From NCBI GenBank assembly GCA_023249645.1, contig JAHFCF010000011.1, forward strand, positions 1 to 64,000: a stretch of DNA of 64,000 bases. The letters run 5' to 3'. Both the position numbers and the translations under genes were made by a program. Below are positions 51,380-61,400 of this stretch, piece after piece; the stretch's first letter is position 1, and the number at the start of each line of letters is the position of its first letter. The notes below the pieces were generated by a model, which was given only the letters and a program-made list of their open reading frames with translations, was not told the DNA's origin and searched no databases. The stretch comes from Elusimicrobiota bacterium. Its GTDB lineage: Bacteria; Elusimicrobiota; Elusimicrobia; UBA1565; UBA9628.

Positions 51380-52531
51380 CTAAAGGGCGTCTTCTTTCTC
51401 CGCCGCGATGCGGCGGTTGGGCTTTCCTGCCGCGAGCCATTCGAGATAGGCGTGGATGAAGGGGTCGAGGTCTCCGTCCATGACAGCGTTGATCTGCGAG
51501 GTCTCCTGTCCGGTGCGCAGGTCCTTGACCATCTGATAAGGCATGAACACGTAGGAGCGGATCTGGTGGCCCCAGGCGATGTCGCCCATGCCGTCATAGT
51601 GCCGCTCCATGGCCGAGCGCTTCTTGTCCATCTCGATCTGGTAGAGCTTGGCCTTGAGCATCTTCATGGCCGTGATACGGTTCTGCAGCTGACTGCGCTC
51701 GATCTGGCAGCCCACGACCAGCCCCGTCGGGATGTGGGTCAAGCGGACCGCAGTCTCGACCTTATTGACGTTCTGCCCGCCGTGGCCGCCCGCGCGGAAG
51801 GTGTCAAGCTTGACGTCCGAGTCCGGGACCTGGATGTCGATCTCCTCCTCGATGTCCGCCAAGACATCCATCGAGGCAAACGAGGTGTGCCTCCGTTTGT
51901 TGGAGTCAAACGGCGAGATGCGCACCAGGCGATGCACCCCCATCTCACCTTTCAAGTAGCCGTAGGCGTGGTCCCCGCGCACGATCGCGGTGACGGACTT
52001 GACCCCGGCCTCCTCCCCCTTCAGGATGTCCGTGATGGCGAACTCCAAGCCGCGCGCCTCGGCCCAGCGGGTGTACATGCGCAAAAGCATCTCGTTCCAG
52101 TCGCAGGCCTCGGTGCCGCCCGCTCCCGCGTGCAGGCTGATGATGGCGTCGTCTCGGTCGAACTCTCCGGAGAGCTTCAGGCGCGTGTCCATATCCTGCA
52201 AAAGCCGCTCAGCCGCTCCCAGCCCCTTATTCACTTCCTTGAGTTCTCCCATGTCCTCGACCTCTTTGGCCAACTCGAGATGGGTCTTGAGGTCGTCGAC
52301 AGACCGGCTGGATTTCTCATACTGGGTGAGGAGCTTCTTCAAGTCATTGAGCTCCTTGGACTTCTTTTTGGCTTTACTGGAATCTTGCCAGAAATCGGGC
52401 TTGGCGGCCTCGGACTCCCGCGACTCGATGTCGCGACGCAGCTTGGGCAGGTCGAGCATCTTGGCGATCTGGCCGAGGGCCGAGGATGCGGCCTCGAGCT
52501 TTTTGGCCGTCTCTTCGAATGCGAAGTCCAC
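51380..52531 (-). CDS. prfB: Peptide chain release factor 2
   Basis: The 383-residue protein has the UGA-recognition tripeptide SPF in [12 protein letters not shown] and the catalytic GGQ in [21 protein letters not shown] (core GGQNVNKVE). The N-terminal domain is complete. The place where many prfB genes have an in-frame UGA and +1 frameshift reads straight through here (KMLDLPKL), so there is no programmed frameshift. It releases peptides at UGA and UAA. Confidence 0.95.
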   Translation of the reverse strand: MDFAFEETAKKLEAASSALGQIAKMLDLPKLRRDIESRESEAAKPDFWQDSSKAKKKSKELNDLKKLLTQYEKSSRSVDDLKTHLELAKEVEDMGELKEVNKGLGAAERLLQDMDTRLKLSGEFDRDDAIISLHAGAGGTEACDWNEMLLRMYTRWAEARGLEFAITDILKGEEAGVKSVTAIVRGDHAYGYLKGEMGVHRLVRISPFDSNKRRHTSFASMDVLADIEEEIDIQVPDSDVKLDTFRAGGHGGQNVNKVETAVRLTHIPTGLVVGCQIERSQLQNRITAMKMLKAKLYQIEMDKKRSAMERHYDGMGDIAWGHQIRSYVFMPYQMVKDLRTGQETSQINAVMDGDLDPFIHAYLEWLAAGKPNRRIAAEKEDAL

Positions 52532-52535
52532 GACT

Positions 52536-52949
52536 CTATCGAGCGCCGCCGAGTTTGGATGTCACGAAACGGAATATCTTTTTAAAGTCGGCGCAAGCCT
52601 TTTGAGCGTCTTCGACATCCGGAAGGCCTTCGGGCAAAGCCCCGACAGGGGCATCCGGATACCGTGTAGGAATGTAAAACCGATCGAGGAGCAAACAGTT
52701 CCGCTTCCATTTCAAAAATGACCTGTCATAGGAGCCGCAATTCTCAAGTAATTCGGCCAAGGAATGAGTTTTGATCGTCCGATTCTCGAATTTTCTCAAA
52801 AAAGCTTTCAGGACTTTTTCAACGCCTTGTTGGCAATGGAAACAGGCCATGCCCCACGGTCCGTCCGGCATCAAACACTCGACTGCCTTGAGATCCTCCT
52901 GCGCAAAGGCGATCCAAGTCTCAGGGCCGTTGGTATAAGAGTTTGCCAT
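52536..52949 (-). CDS. HEPN-domain toxin (HEPN-MNT system)
   Basis: The 137-residue HEPN protein has the RNase signature R-x4-H as NRTIKTHSL near residue 55. The helix [16 protein letters not shown] precedes it. ATG 52949 is chosen because it begins the conserved core and overlaps the partner nucleotidyltransferase gene by 29 bp. HEPN toxins cut RNA and are held inactive by the MNT partner. Four nt separate it from prfB. Confidence 0.88.
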   Translation of the reverse strand: MANSYTNGPETWIAFAQEDLKAVECLMPDGPWGMACFHCQQGVEKVLKAFLRKFENRTIKTHSLAELLENCGSYDRSFLKWKRNCLLLDRFYIPTRYPDAPVGALPEGLPDVEDAQKACADFKKIFRFVTSKLGGAR

Positions 52950-53271
52950 GATTCTTGATCTCCTCCGTCCAGAAGTAATGGCCGCTATGCTCAAGCCGCT
53001 CGATTTCCTGGGGAGTATAGACGACGGCGTCCAGCCCCACCTTGGGATCGGCGCAGAGAAGGACGTCTCCGATGCGATCGAGGAACCTCTTGCGCGTGTC
53101 TTTGACGACCGCCAAATCGATGTCGCTCCAGGCAGAGACCTCTCCGCGAGCCAGCGAGCCGAAAAGGAAAATCTTTTCAGGCCGGTAGCGGCGCGTGATG
53201 TTGCGCACGATCCGGCTCAGTTCTCGCCGCAAAAGCCGGCCCCTGCGCTTGGACGCCAGAGAACGATTCAT
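52921..53271 (-). CDS. MNT nucleotidyltransferase antitoxin
   Basis: The 116-residue minimal nucleotidyltransferase has the G-S-x9-D-x-D signature (FGSLARGEVSAWSDIDLAVV). Known MNT antitoxins add AMP to the HEPN toxin near its R-x4-H site. ATG 53271 is chosen because AGAGGA lies 6 nt upstream. A consensus TATAAT at 53290-53295 precedes it. The HEPN gene starts inside its 3' end. Confidence 0.88.
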   Translation of the reverse strand: MNRSLASKRRGRLLRRELSRIVRNITRRYRPEKIFLFGSLARGEVSAWSDIDLAVVKDTRKRFLDRIGDVLLCADPKVGLDAVVYTPQEIERLEHSGHYFWTEEIKNHGKLLYQRP

Positions 53272-53289
53272 CGACATTCCTCTGGCGTC

Positions 53290-53295
53290 ATTATA
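53290..53295 (-). promoter_or_regulatory. -10 box of the HEPN-MNT pair
   Basis: Minus-strand TATAAT lies 18 nt before ATG 53271, with a ribosome site between. No clear -35 was found. Confidence 0.5.
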
Positions 53296-53330
53296 CACAA
53301 CTTCATCTCGCCGCTGGAGAAGCATCCCAT

Positions 53331-53879
53331 CTACGCGCGCAGGTCCCGCGGCAGAAGGAAAAAAAACCGACTCCCCTGACCCTTCCCGCTTTCCAGGCCG
53401 ATCTGGCCCCGGTGCAAGGCCACGATCTCCTTGGCGATGGAAAGCCCCAGTCCCGCTTCCGGATTTGCAAAAAACTTCGGATCGATGCCGGGGCCCGTGT
53501 CGGCGACCTCGACGCGCACGCCCGCCTCGCTCGTTATCAAAGAAAGCGTCACCCGCCCGCCGTCCGGGGTGTATTGGATCGCATTGTCCAGAAGATTGGT
53601 CAAGAGATGGGCGACCTTCTCCATCTCGCCCCAGATGAGGTCCGCAGCCGGCGGTATGCTGCCCACCAGCAGGATCTTCTTCTTGGAGGCCATGGGTTCG
53701 TGCCCCTTGAGCATCTGGCGGGCCAGGGCCGCCATGTCAAAGCGCGTTCTGACCGGCGCGGCGCGGCCCGCCTCCGTCGGAGACCGGCGCCTCTCCTGTT
53801 TCTTGAGCAGCTCGTGCTGGACGGCCAGCTCTTGTCTGGCCTTCCTGAGCTCTTGGCGCAGCCTCTCCAATTCGTCCAT
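53331..53879 (-). CDS. Orphan HATPase_c protein (histidine-kinase ATP-binding domain only)
   Basis: The 182-residue protein has a short coiled coil (LERLRQELRKARQELAVQH) and then only a kinase-type ATP-binding domain. The N box is NLLDNAIQYTP, G1 is VADTGPGID and G2 is AGLGLSIAKEIV. No phosphorylatable-His dimerisation domain, sensor or receiver is present. It may be an anti-sigma-like regulator or work in trans with another kinase. No partner lies nearby. Confidence 0.82.
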   Translation of the reverse strand: MDELERLRQELRKARQELAVQHELLKKQERRRSPTEAGRAAPVRTRFDMAALARQMLKGHEPMASKKKILLVGSIPPAADLIWGEMEKVAHLLTNLLDNAIQYTPDGGRVTLSLITSEAGVRVEVADTGPGIDPKFFANPEAGLGLSIAKEIVALHRGQIGLESGKGQGSRFFFLLPRDLRA

Positions 53880-53996
53880 TCTGGATCCTCGCCCCCTATG
53901 GTATCAAAAATCCCCGGCCTCTCAGTGCTGGACCAACGCCCTTCGAATTAGTTAGATTATCCCGCAATCGATTCTCATAGCTGATAGGAGACCCCC

Positions 53997-54161
53997 ATGG
54001 CCATCGTTGAGTTCGGCGAATTCAAAGGAAACAAGATGCTCATCCTCAAGCGCACCCCCGAGGATCATTATCCCTTCCAGTTCGGGGTGAGCAAGGCGAA
54101 GCTCGTCCTGGAGCACATCGAGGACATCCGCAAGTTCGTCGCTGAAAACCAGAAGGAATAG
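53997..54161 (+). CDS. Small conserved-looking protein of 54 residues
   Basis: The frame from ATG 53997 to TAG 54159-54161 encodes a 54-residue protein (MAIVEFGEFKGNKMLIL to KFVAENQKE). It has a good ribosome site (AGGAG at 53986-53990) 6 nt upstream. The pattern GNK-x-LILKR followed by FQFGVSKAKLVLEHIEDI is balanced alpha/beta and looks like a real folded small protein. I recall similar small proteins in other bacteria but cannot name a function. It stands alone between two minus-strand genes. Confidence 0.75.
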   Translation: MAIVEFGEFKGNKMLILKRTPEDHYPFQFGVSKAKLVLEHIEDIRKFVAENQKE

Positions 54162-54179
54162 CGGCTTTCGCGTTCCCGC

Positions 54180-55406
54180 CTAGGGCTCGTCCTTCTCTCG
54201 GCGCATCCGAGGCTTGGACTCATAATCATTCGTACAGCCGAGCGTCTCCTCTAAGGACTGGTCGGAGCGTTCGTCTTTGTAGTCCTTGTCGAGGATCTCG
54301 ACGAGTTTCTTCACATCGGGTGGATTGTGGAAGAAAATGCCGAATTCCCGGTTGGCGGATGTCGCGGTCACGGAACCGTTCACGGAGCCCAGCCAGGCAT
54401 GGGTGTCGTCGATCACGATGGCCTTGGCATGCAGATAGCCCGGCTTGCCGCCCACATGCATCTGGGCGGTGAAGAAATGAAGACTGATCCGAGCATCCTC
54501 GAAGGCTTTAAACATGTTCTTGGCGTCTTTGGAGAGCGCCCTGGGGGGTCCAAAACTGCAGAGACTCGAGACAGTCGCATAAACCTTGACAGGGTTCTTC
54601 TTGCGGGCGGACACTTCTATAAGGGCCGCATTGATCTCCGGATCCTGGAGGTACTGATTCTCGATCCTGACGCTTCTCTTGGCCTGTTTGATGAAGCGCA
54701 CCAACGGATCGAGAGAATAAGGACTGACGGTCAGCCTCTTAGAGCGCGCCAAAAGAGGCAGTAAGTCATAGTAGGCGCCGCTGAGGTCGCGCTCGAAAAT
54801 CTCCGTCAGAACACCGACCTCCTCGGGATCCGAGATGACATAGCTGAAATCCCGGTTGCACTTCCCGGGATCCCGGGAGAGATTGCACAGACTCGTGCTG
54901 TTGAAGTTGCCCGTGCTCAGCAGCGCATGCCTTCCGTCTATGAGGATCAGTTTCCCGTGTTCAAAGCATCGGCCATAGCCTCCGCAGAGTTCGGCCTTTT
55001 TGAATGGAACGAATTTGCCGCCCGCAGAAGCGCGGACCTCGCGAACGAGGGCCTTTTGATCCTTGCAGTCGTCATCGTCGTCTTCGGAGATGTCCTTGAA
55101 GTAATGGCACTTCTCGCCGACGGGATTGGGCTCCTTGATGATGCGGACCCGGATAGGGCGCGGCTGATGGTGCAGGGCTTGCCTGATCAGCCTGCGGACA
55201 TCCTGATCCGCCATCTCATAGATCTCGATGTCGATGGACTCATGGGCCATCTCCAAGACGCGGAAGACCGTCTTGTCCTGCGCGTTGTCATGAAAACCTT
55301 CCAGCCGGGAGGGATCCGTCTGGGCGCCGGCCCGCGTCGGCGCGCCCACCAGGACGGACACTGCCCAGATGAGCGGCAAGATGAGGCGGATGGGCTTGTC
55401 GATCAT
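54180..55406 (-). CDS. Secreted phospholipase D-family protein
   Basis: The 408-residue protein has a signal peptide (LILPLIWAVSVLVGAPTRAGA) and two HKD motifs: FEHGKLILIDGRHALLSTG and LHAKAIVIDDTHAWLGSVNG. Both have the H-x-K-x4-D core and following Gly/Ser/Asn, so it should be catalytically complete. Substrates of secreted family members include phospholipids and nucleic acids, and which applies here is unknown. A cysteine-rich acidic insertion lies near residues 110-170 (DDDDDC, LCGGYGRCFEHGK). Its ATG overlaps the stop of the giant membrane-protein gene. Confidence 0.88.
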   Translation of the reverse strand: MIDKPIRLILPLIWAVSVLVGAPTRAGAQTDPSRLEGFHDNAQDKTVFRVLEMAHESIDIEIYEMADQDVRRLIRQALHHQPRPIRVRIIKEPNPVGEKCHYFKDISEDDDDDCKDQKALVREVRASAGGKFVPFKKAELCGGYGRCFEHGKLILIDGRHALLSTGNFNSTSLCNLSRDPGKCNRDFSYVISDPEEVGVLTEIFERDLSGAYYDLLPLLARSKRLTVSPYSLDPLVRFIKQAKRSVRIENQYLQDPEINAALIEVSARKKNPVKVYATVSSLCSFGPPRALSKDAKNMFKAFEDARISLHFFTAQMHVGGKPGYLHAKAIVIDDTHAWLGSVNGSVTATSANREFGIFFHNPPDVKKLVEILDKDYKDERSDQSLEETLGCTNDYESKPRMRREKDEP

Positions 55407-58400
55407 GGCCGAGAACCAGAGGGGGTGGGGGCAGGCCCCTCAGTCGAGCGGAACTTGACCGAGGCGTAGGGCTCGAACTGCAGCAGGGTGCCCCAGGTCT
55501 CGCGATCCGTCCCTGGATAGAATTGCCGGAGATCCTCGATCAAGGCGTTGATGAGCGCCTGTCGCTGGAGCTCCTCTCTCACATACTGCCCCTCGATGCG
55601 GTCCTCTTCCGCCGCGAACATCTGCTCAACACGGTTCCACAGCCCCGAGGGGACGCAGGTCTCGAGCTCGTCGAGCGACAGATAGCCGATCTGCTTGCGC
55701 TTGATCGAGGTCAAAGTCGTGGTGAAGAGATTCTTGCGGCCTGCCTTGGTCCCGACCTTGACGATGAACTTGTCGCCCGCCTTCCACTCGCCGTAGTCCG
55801 AGGCGTCCCCATTGCCCACGCGGAAGGTCCCGCTCATGAGGCTCTTGAGATCGTCCTCGTAGATGGGCGAGAATCCCAGGGCACCCACGGGCTTGCGGTT
55901 GTCCGGCGACGCCTCGGACCCCAAGTCCTTCATGACCAATTCCGGGATGCTCCGGTTGTTGAGCCCGATCGTGAGAGGCTCTCCGCCTGAGAGCCGCAGG
56001 CGATAGAGCGCCGCGCGAATCTTGGCCGGTTTGACCCTGTTCAGGGCCTTCTGGAATTTCTGCACGTCTTGCGCCGAGCCCGTCCCGGCCACCTTGCCGC
56101 CGTGCATGGCGATCAGGGCATGGGGCAGAAGGTCCGGCAAGAAGCGCCCTGGGATTTTCTCCTGGTCCATCCCGACCACCGTCTGGATCAGGATGTCGGC
56201 GTAGTACCTCCTCCAAAGGGCCCACGGATCGGACTTCAAGTCCCCATAATCCGGCAGGGTGATCCGAGTCAGCGACTCTCCGCCCGGCAGAGCCAGGACG
56301 GCATCGAGCTCTCTTTGGAAATCAGCCAAGCCGGTCCCCTGAGCTTGGAGCTTTCTGGCCATGGAACGCAGGCCGAAGAGGCTCTTCAACTCCAGGTAAC
56401 GGTTGAGCTCCGGATCGTCGGCCAGAAGCCGGCCCAGCATGTACCTCTGCGAGGGGGTGAGGGACTTGAAGATGTTGCCCGCCCTGCCGTTGGCCATCAT
56501 CTCCTGGATGTTCCGCACCTGCCCCGTCGGCAGCAAGGACCCCAGATGCCCTACCAAGACCGGCCTCAGGCCGGGGACCAGCAGGGCCTCCTTGGCCAGA
56601 TTGACGGTTTGAGCGACGTAAGCCATGCCCTCGGGAAGCAAAAGGTACGGCGACTCAGGGTAGGCGTAGACCATCTGACCCAGGAGGGACGCCCGATGGA
56701 TTTTGGCCATCTCCGCCTCGGCCCAGAAGGCGCCGGCACTGTCCTGGACGAGGTCTGAGAGAATGCGGGGCCGCAGACCCTCGGGGACCCTCAGATAAAG
56801 CTTGGCGTAGAGGACCGCCTCGGCAAAGGACATGGGCCCGGCATCCGCGCGTCCTTGCTGGGAGATGAAGGCATTCATGTCGGCGGCAAGCTTGTTGGTC
56901 GGATAGTAAAGGGTGTCCGGCACGGCCGAGAGCTTGCCCGCCGCGGCCCTCAGGAGAACTTCCCGCCACGAACCGTTCCCGAGAGGGATCCTCTGCGCCA
57001 CCAGGGCCTTCCGCAGGACCGGCAGGAGCGCATGCTCGACCCAGGAATCGTAGTCGCCGGGCTTGGAGGCCTGCAGGAGCGAGGAGAGGAGAGTCTCCTG
57101 CTGGGAGGTCGGGAGCATGAGCTGCCTGGAGTAGAGCGCCAAGAGCTTGGCACCCGCCTCGAAGGACCGGTCAACGGCCGGGTCGGCGCCGAGCAGCCTC
57201 ACCTTCTCCATGTATCCCGCAAGAAGCTGTGGCTCCCGAACGTCCAAGACCTTCAAGGGCATCATCGCCGTTTCCCAGGCCGCCCGCTCGGCATCGGCGT
57301 TGACGATCGCGGGATTCTGATTCAGCACGGCCCTGGCCTGTCCCACGAGGACGCTGCCGGCAGGCAGGAGCGCGCGCCAGGGCGCGGCCTGTTCGGGGGG
57401 AGCCGCGGTGTAGACATTCTTGACCCGCGGCATTCGGACGAATTCGAGGACCGCGGAAGTGGCATTGCCGATGCTCTGGGCGCCTGACCCGGCGGCCCAG
57501 CCGGGGCCTTGCGTGGATTGTACCAGGAAGAAACCCAGGCCGATGGAGAGGGCGGCTGCCACGAGCTTATGATTCATGATGGGGCCGCGGCCCAGTCCCT
57601 TGATGAGCTTGATGAAGCCCCAAGCCGCGGGGAGGACCAGCAAACCCAGGGCGGCGAAGGCCGCCACATGCGCCAAAGGCGAGAGACCTATTCCAGAAAG
57701 CTTGACGACGGCCCAGAAGCCTTGGGCTGCGAAGAGCGAGAGGATCGAGCTGGCGAATGTTTTTTCCCAGCCCTGCGACACTTCCCTGGAATTCTTCATC
57801 GGCAAGGTCAAGAACAAGGGGAGCTTGTCGGAATCCACGGCCGCGGTTCCCGGCAGCCTGTATCCGTAGGCCCCCTGGCGGGCGGCCAGCGCATGCACGG
57901 CGCGGGTCAGCTTGATCTCTTGGGGGCTGGATTGCTTCCCGAAGGACGCGTAGATATGGCCGGCGACGCGGCGCGTGCCTTCCGCCTGGGCTTTGGGGAT
58001 GACGAGCAGGACTTCCTTGCCTTCGAGAAGCTCCCGGGCTTCAGGGCTCATCAGGGGCACGGCCTTGCCGGCCTTCCCGGCGCCGATGAGGCGCACTTCG
58101 GTGCCGTCCATGAGCACGACCGTGCTGTCATCCTTGATCACGGTCACCGTCTCCCAGCGCGCCGAGAAATCTTTTTCTATTTCAGACGGCAGCACCGGCT
58201 GGCCTTGGGCAGGCTCCGGCTTGGTCCGATGGAGCGCATTGATGGGGCGGCCCATCAGCCGGTCCATCAAGATATCCCAGAGCATGGCTAATTCCACGAA
58301 GATCTGGACGGGCCCCATCAGCACCACGAAAAAGGCGATCTTCGCTGTCCTGAAGCGGCCGATCACCGCCTCATTGCCCATGTCGATGCCGAATCTCACC

Positions 58401-61400
58401 AGCTGAGGAGACAAAAAGAGCTTGTACGAGACGGCAAAGTGATAGATCAGCATCTGCCGCGTGGGAGAGAGATGGGCGAAGTACTCTTCGCGGATGGCGA
58501 TACGGCCGTCTGGGAGGGTGCTGACGGGGAACCAGAAATCGGCTTTCTTGGGATCGAGATGCGACCGAGGGATCTTCTCAAGCTCGGGTATCAGGCCATA
58601 ATACGTGCCCTGGCCTTTGGAAAGCCGATTCTGCAGCCGGTACATGATCCCCACATACCACAGGAAACGCGGACCGGAGACTATCGCGCCCAAGGCCAAA
58701 CCAGCGAACACGGATCCCGCATAGATCAGGGACTTCAAAGACATCGCGGCCCGGACGACCATCAGGATCTTGGAGGATAACGGCAATGCGAAAAGCGCGC
58801 TTGGGAAAAAAGCAGCAGTGACCAGGATCAGTGAGAAGGCGGCAGTGATCGAGGCATGCACCATGAAAGCCGACCAAGAGGCGCTGCTGTAGAGAGTCGC
58901 GGCCTGAGCCGGAGCAGCGACAGGCTGCGCTGTCGTCGGCGCCTGGGCCGCGGAGAGCTCCGGCACGGGCTGGATCTCGAGAAGCCCCTGCACTTGCGCT
59001 GACTTAAGATCGAGCCGGCGCACGGCATGGCTGCGCAGGGCCAGCCAGCCGATCTCATTAGACCGGGCCATCCCCAGGCCCTGGCCATCCTTGCCCAGGA
59101 TCTTTATCTTATCGGATGAGTACCACAGCGCCATCTCCGCTGCTCCGAACTTCAGCATGTGAGAGATCGCTTCCAGAGTCGCCGGACCTTGCGCCAGGAT
59201 GACCGCAATCCCCCTGGCGGAGAGCACCTGGGCAGCGGCTTCCGCCTGCGGCTTCTGCTCGAGAGAGGAATATCCGACCAGGACCGGCTTCGATGCGCCG
59301 CCTTTAGGCGTTACATAGTCGCCCAGACTTTTGGCCAGGCGCATGGAATCTTCCAGGCTCATGGGGCCTGTCCAGGTGGAGTCCTGCCAGGGAAGCTGGG
59401 TGACGGCCGGCAGATCGTCAGAGCGAACGCCGCGCGCATACTGTTCGATGGCCGCGCTGATCTTCTCCGCCGGGACCTGGCTTGAGTCACGCGCCTCGCG
59501 CAGGGACTTTCCGTCCAAAACCGCCTGCAGCTGCCGCACGACCGAGGTCAGCACGGACTGTTGCGCCACCGTATCGAGTTCGAAGAGCATGCCGTTGAGG
59601 AAGATCTCGTAGCGGTCCACATCAGAGATGCTCCGAGATTTTTCCGATTGAGCCATGACCGCCAGCGTCCCGGGAGATTGCGGCAAGGCCGCTATCCTCA
59701 CCCGGACCTCGACCGACCGGCCGCGCATATCCCGGCCGACCAGAGCGAAGCGGCCGGCATCGAGCCTTTCCGGATACCAAGACCACCATTCCCGGCGGGC
59801 CTTGAGGCGATTGAGCAGGGCATCGAGCTTGCTTTGGCCGTCTTGGACAGGCGCGCCTTGAACGACCAGTCTCTCGATCCAGGACAGGGCTTCCTGCGAG
59901 CTGATCTTATAAAGGAGTTTTCGGCCGAGTTCCTGAGGCCGCACGTCGCCGATGAGGACTCCGCCCAGGCCCGAGTCAGCGTAATCATGCGCGGAGACTG
60001 GACCCATGGCATGGCTGACGATGGCTCTGAGCTCTTGTTTGCGAAGAGCTTCGGAAGCCTGGTGATGCTGGATCCTCACTTGGGAGATCAGGCGGGGAGT
60101 CGTGACTTTATCCGCCTCCTTGATGCGCTCCAGGATCCCCGGGGCTGCGCCGAGCAGAGTCAAGTGGGAGAGATAGGCCAGGTCCCGGGCCTGGGGAGCG
60201 CTCGCGGCATCGTGGGAGAGCCGCTCAGAGTCATCCAGGAATTCCTTGGCCAAGGCCAGGAAGTTGGCCTCAGGCACGCGGCCGCCGATGTTGGATGAAC
60301 GCATGGCAGCCAGGTCCCTGCCCCACAGGGTGGTTCCCGTGATGAGGAAGCGCGAAAGAAGCCTATTCCTCATCCCGTCCTTGAAATTGCGCTTGAGCCA
60401 TGCTTCGCCGACCGAGACGACCTTCACGTCCTCGGCAGGCAGCCGGATGCCCTTGAGAGTCGAGGCATCCACGGCGCGGGGCCCGTCTTCGCCCGGCTCC
60501 ACGACCAGCAGTTCGAGGGACTTGGGCGCCTGAACGAAGAGGTGGGGACCTCCCAGCACCAAGCTGATGGCATCCGGGAAGCGGTCCGGCCCCTGGATCA
60601 GAAGGCCAGCGAGACCCGCCAGGCGCTGCTGCGCTCGCTCCATATAGAAGGAAAGTTCCTTGCTCCGGGTCTCGTCGATCTCCTGGAGAGCGGCCACCTC
60701 GCGCTGCAGGCTGGCGATCGCTCCTTGGGTGCGTGGCGGGAGCTTGCGGAAGGTCTTGTTCCAGGCTTGCTTGAGCTTTTGGACTTCCAGAAACTCCGGG
60801 TTGGGCCTTCCATCCAGTCCGATGGAACTGACTTCGGGAAAGCCTGAGAATATCCCTTCCAGGAATTCATGGAGCTCCGACGCTTTCAAAGCAGTCTTGA
60901 GCATGGCCTGGAGGCGCTCGCGCAGCTTGTCGAGCTTCTCTTGCTGGCGGATGGCGCTGATGGTCTCGTAATGCCTCTCCAGACCCGCCAAGAGAGCCTG
61001 CTTTATTTCTTCTTTTTTGCCCTGCTTGCTGACGAGGAATCTCCGGCCGGCTTGTGAGTCGCTCAGGCGCCCCGCAGCCTTGGCTAGGACTTCGTTCTCA
61101 AAGTCTTGATGAAGCCCCGCCGGCATTTTTTGCCGGCCGATCGAGCTCAGGGCGGTCAGAGAGGCCGCGGAGCGCACAGGCTCATAAGCCGGGATCGGAG
61201 CCTTCTTCCACCATTGCGCCAGAGCCGCGGGGTTGAGCTTGTTGAAGCGCACCAGGTCCAACAGTCCATCCAAGGGCGTGCCGTTCTTAAAGGAAGCCCA
61301 CAGTCGGTTGAGGACCACGGCGGGATGACGGTATTCGGTTTCGATGCTCAGGGCCCCATCCGGCAAGTTGCGCAGGACCATGGACTGCCCCGGCGGCACC

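Noticed and set aside
52440-52470. Programmed +1 frameshift in prfB
   Set aside because: The reading frame is continuous and there is no in-frame UGA at the expected place.
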